DNA of 8,098 nucleotides from Candidatus Altarchaeales archaeon WOR_SM1_86-2 (GTDB lineage Archaea > Altiarchaeota > Altiarchaeia > IMC4 > MCBC01). How positions within the stretch are numbered: the stretch's first letter is position 1; every line of letters begins with the position of its first letter. Below, piece by piece: positions 7,636 to 8,098 of the stretch. A program made the translations under genes and the position numbers. Location: contig MCBC01000049.1 in assembly GCA_001723855.1 (NCBI GenBank), positions 1 through 8,098 on the forward strand, written 5' to 3'. Under the pieces are notes generated by a model. The model had not been told where the DNA came from. It saw nothing but the letters and a program-made list of their open reading frames with translations, and did not search any database.

Positions 7636-8098
7636 ATGAATTTGAATGAATTAAAAAAGAAGAAGATTGGAGAGCTCAACGAAATTGCCAAAGAACTCAA
7701 GGTAGAAGGTGCAAGCGGGATGGTTAAGCAAGAGCTCATTTTTTCCCTTTTGCAAGCTCAAACGGCAAAAGATGGTTTGATCTATGGGGAGGGAGTTCTG
7801 GAAATTCTACCCGACGGATTCGGGTTTTTACGAGCCCCTGATTATAGCTATTTACCAGGCCCTGACGATATTTATATCTCGCCTTCCCAGATACGTCGAT
7901 TCAACCTGAGAACAGGGGATACGGTATCGGGACAGATTCGGCCGCCAAAAGACACGGAGAGATATTTTGCAATGCTCAAGGTTGAAGCCGTTAATTTTGA
8001 AAATCCGGAGGTGGCGAGGGAGAAGATTATCTTTGATAACTTGACACCCCTTTACCCTCAGGAGAGGATTAAATTGGAGAAGAACAATCCTGAGGACC
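7636..8098 (+). CDS. rho: transcription termination factor Rho, N-terminal part (3' end outside window)
   Basis: Rho is a hexameric RNA-dependent ATPase that terminates transcription on C-rich, untranslated RNA. The visible 154 residues start [14 protein letters not shown] and run off the window end. They cover the N-terminal helical domain (about 1-45) and the oligonucleotide-binding cold-shock-like domain (about 50-125). The RNA-binding motif GFGFLR (61-66) is followed by [21 protein letters not shown] (75-95) and [10 protein letters not shown] (102-111). The E. coli primary-site positions Leu58, Phe62, Phe64, Arg66, Tyr80, Glu108 and Tyr110 all fall at the same numbers here. The ATPase domain lies outside. 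There is no insertion in the N-terminal part. AAGGAG (7624-7629) is 6 bases before the ATG, so the start is secure. The gene follows coaE by 68 bp. Confidence 0.97.
   Translation, partial: MNLNELKKKKIGELNEIAKELKVEGASGMVKQELIFSLLQAQTAKDGLIYGEGVLEILPDGFGFLRAPDYSYLPGPDDIYISPSQIRRFNLRTGDTVSGQIRPPKDTERYFAMLKVEAVNFENPEVAREKIIFDNLTPLYPQERIKLEKNNPED

Overview
This window is a replication-initiation locus read entirely from the + strand. The order is gyrA (3' part), a 355-bp spacer, dnaA, a 152-bp spacer, dnaN, gyrB, coaE and rho (5' part). All six are housekeeping genes recognised from family motifs, and I found no mobile element, CRISPR array, tRNA or rRNA. The host is a bacterium with a proteobacterial-style gyrase: GyrB is 802 aa and carries the long insert in its TOPRIM half. 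The coaE-rho linkage and the CoaE 'DAALLIETG' motif suggest a deltaproteobacterial-grade (Desulfobacterota-like) lineage. That placement is an inference from memory of such genomes and is not proven.

Region by region: bases 1-1536 encode the GyrA coiled-coil arm and the complete C-terminal beta-pinwheel. Bases 1537-1891 hold a probable intrinsic terminator for gyrA, a candidate promoter, and a perfect 20-bp palindrome made of two head-to-head consensus DnaA boxes 56 bp before dnaA. A third perfect DnaA box lies inside dnaA codons 28-31. dnaA (447 aa) has a very short domain II. The 152-bp dnaA-dnaN spacer is extremely AT-rich (27 G+C of 152). It holds a hairpin, a good sigma70-type promoter and a helically phased run of TTTTACA motifs, so it is a candidate duplex-unwinding element. 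dnaN and gyrB are 3 bp apart, with no recF between them. coaE follows gyrB after about 46 bp, and rho follows coaE after 68 bp that include a small hairpin.

Together the genes cover origin recognition (DnaA), processivity (DnaN), supercoil control (GyrA/GyrB), the last step of coenzyme A synthesis (CoaE) and transcription termination (Rho). The DnaA boxes on the dnaA side and the AT-rich spacer on the dnaN side suggest a split origin around dnaA, like the bipartite origin of Bacillus subtilis. The genes themselves are ordinary. The points worth a second look are the origin architecture, the missing recF, and gyrA placed upstream of dnaA in an orientation that would be head-on to a leftward fork.
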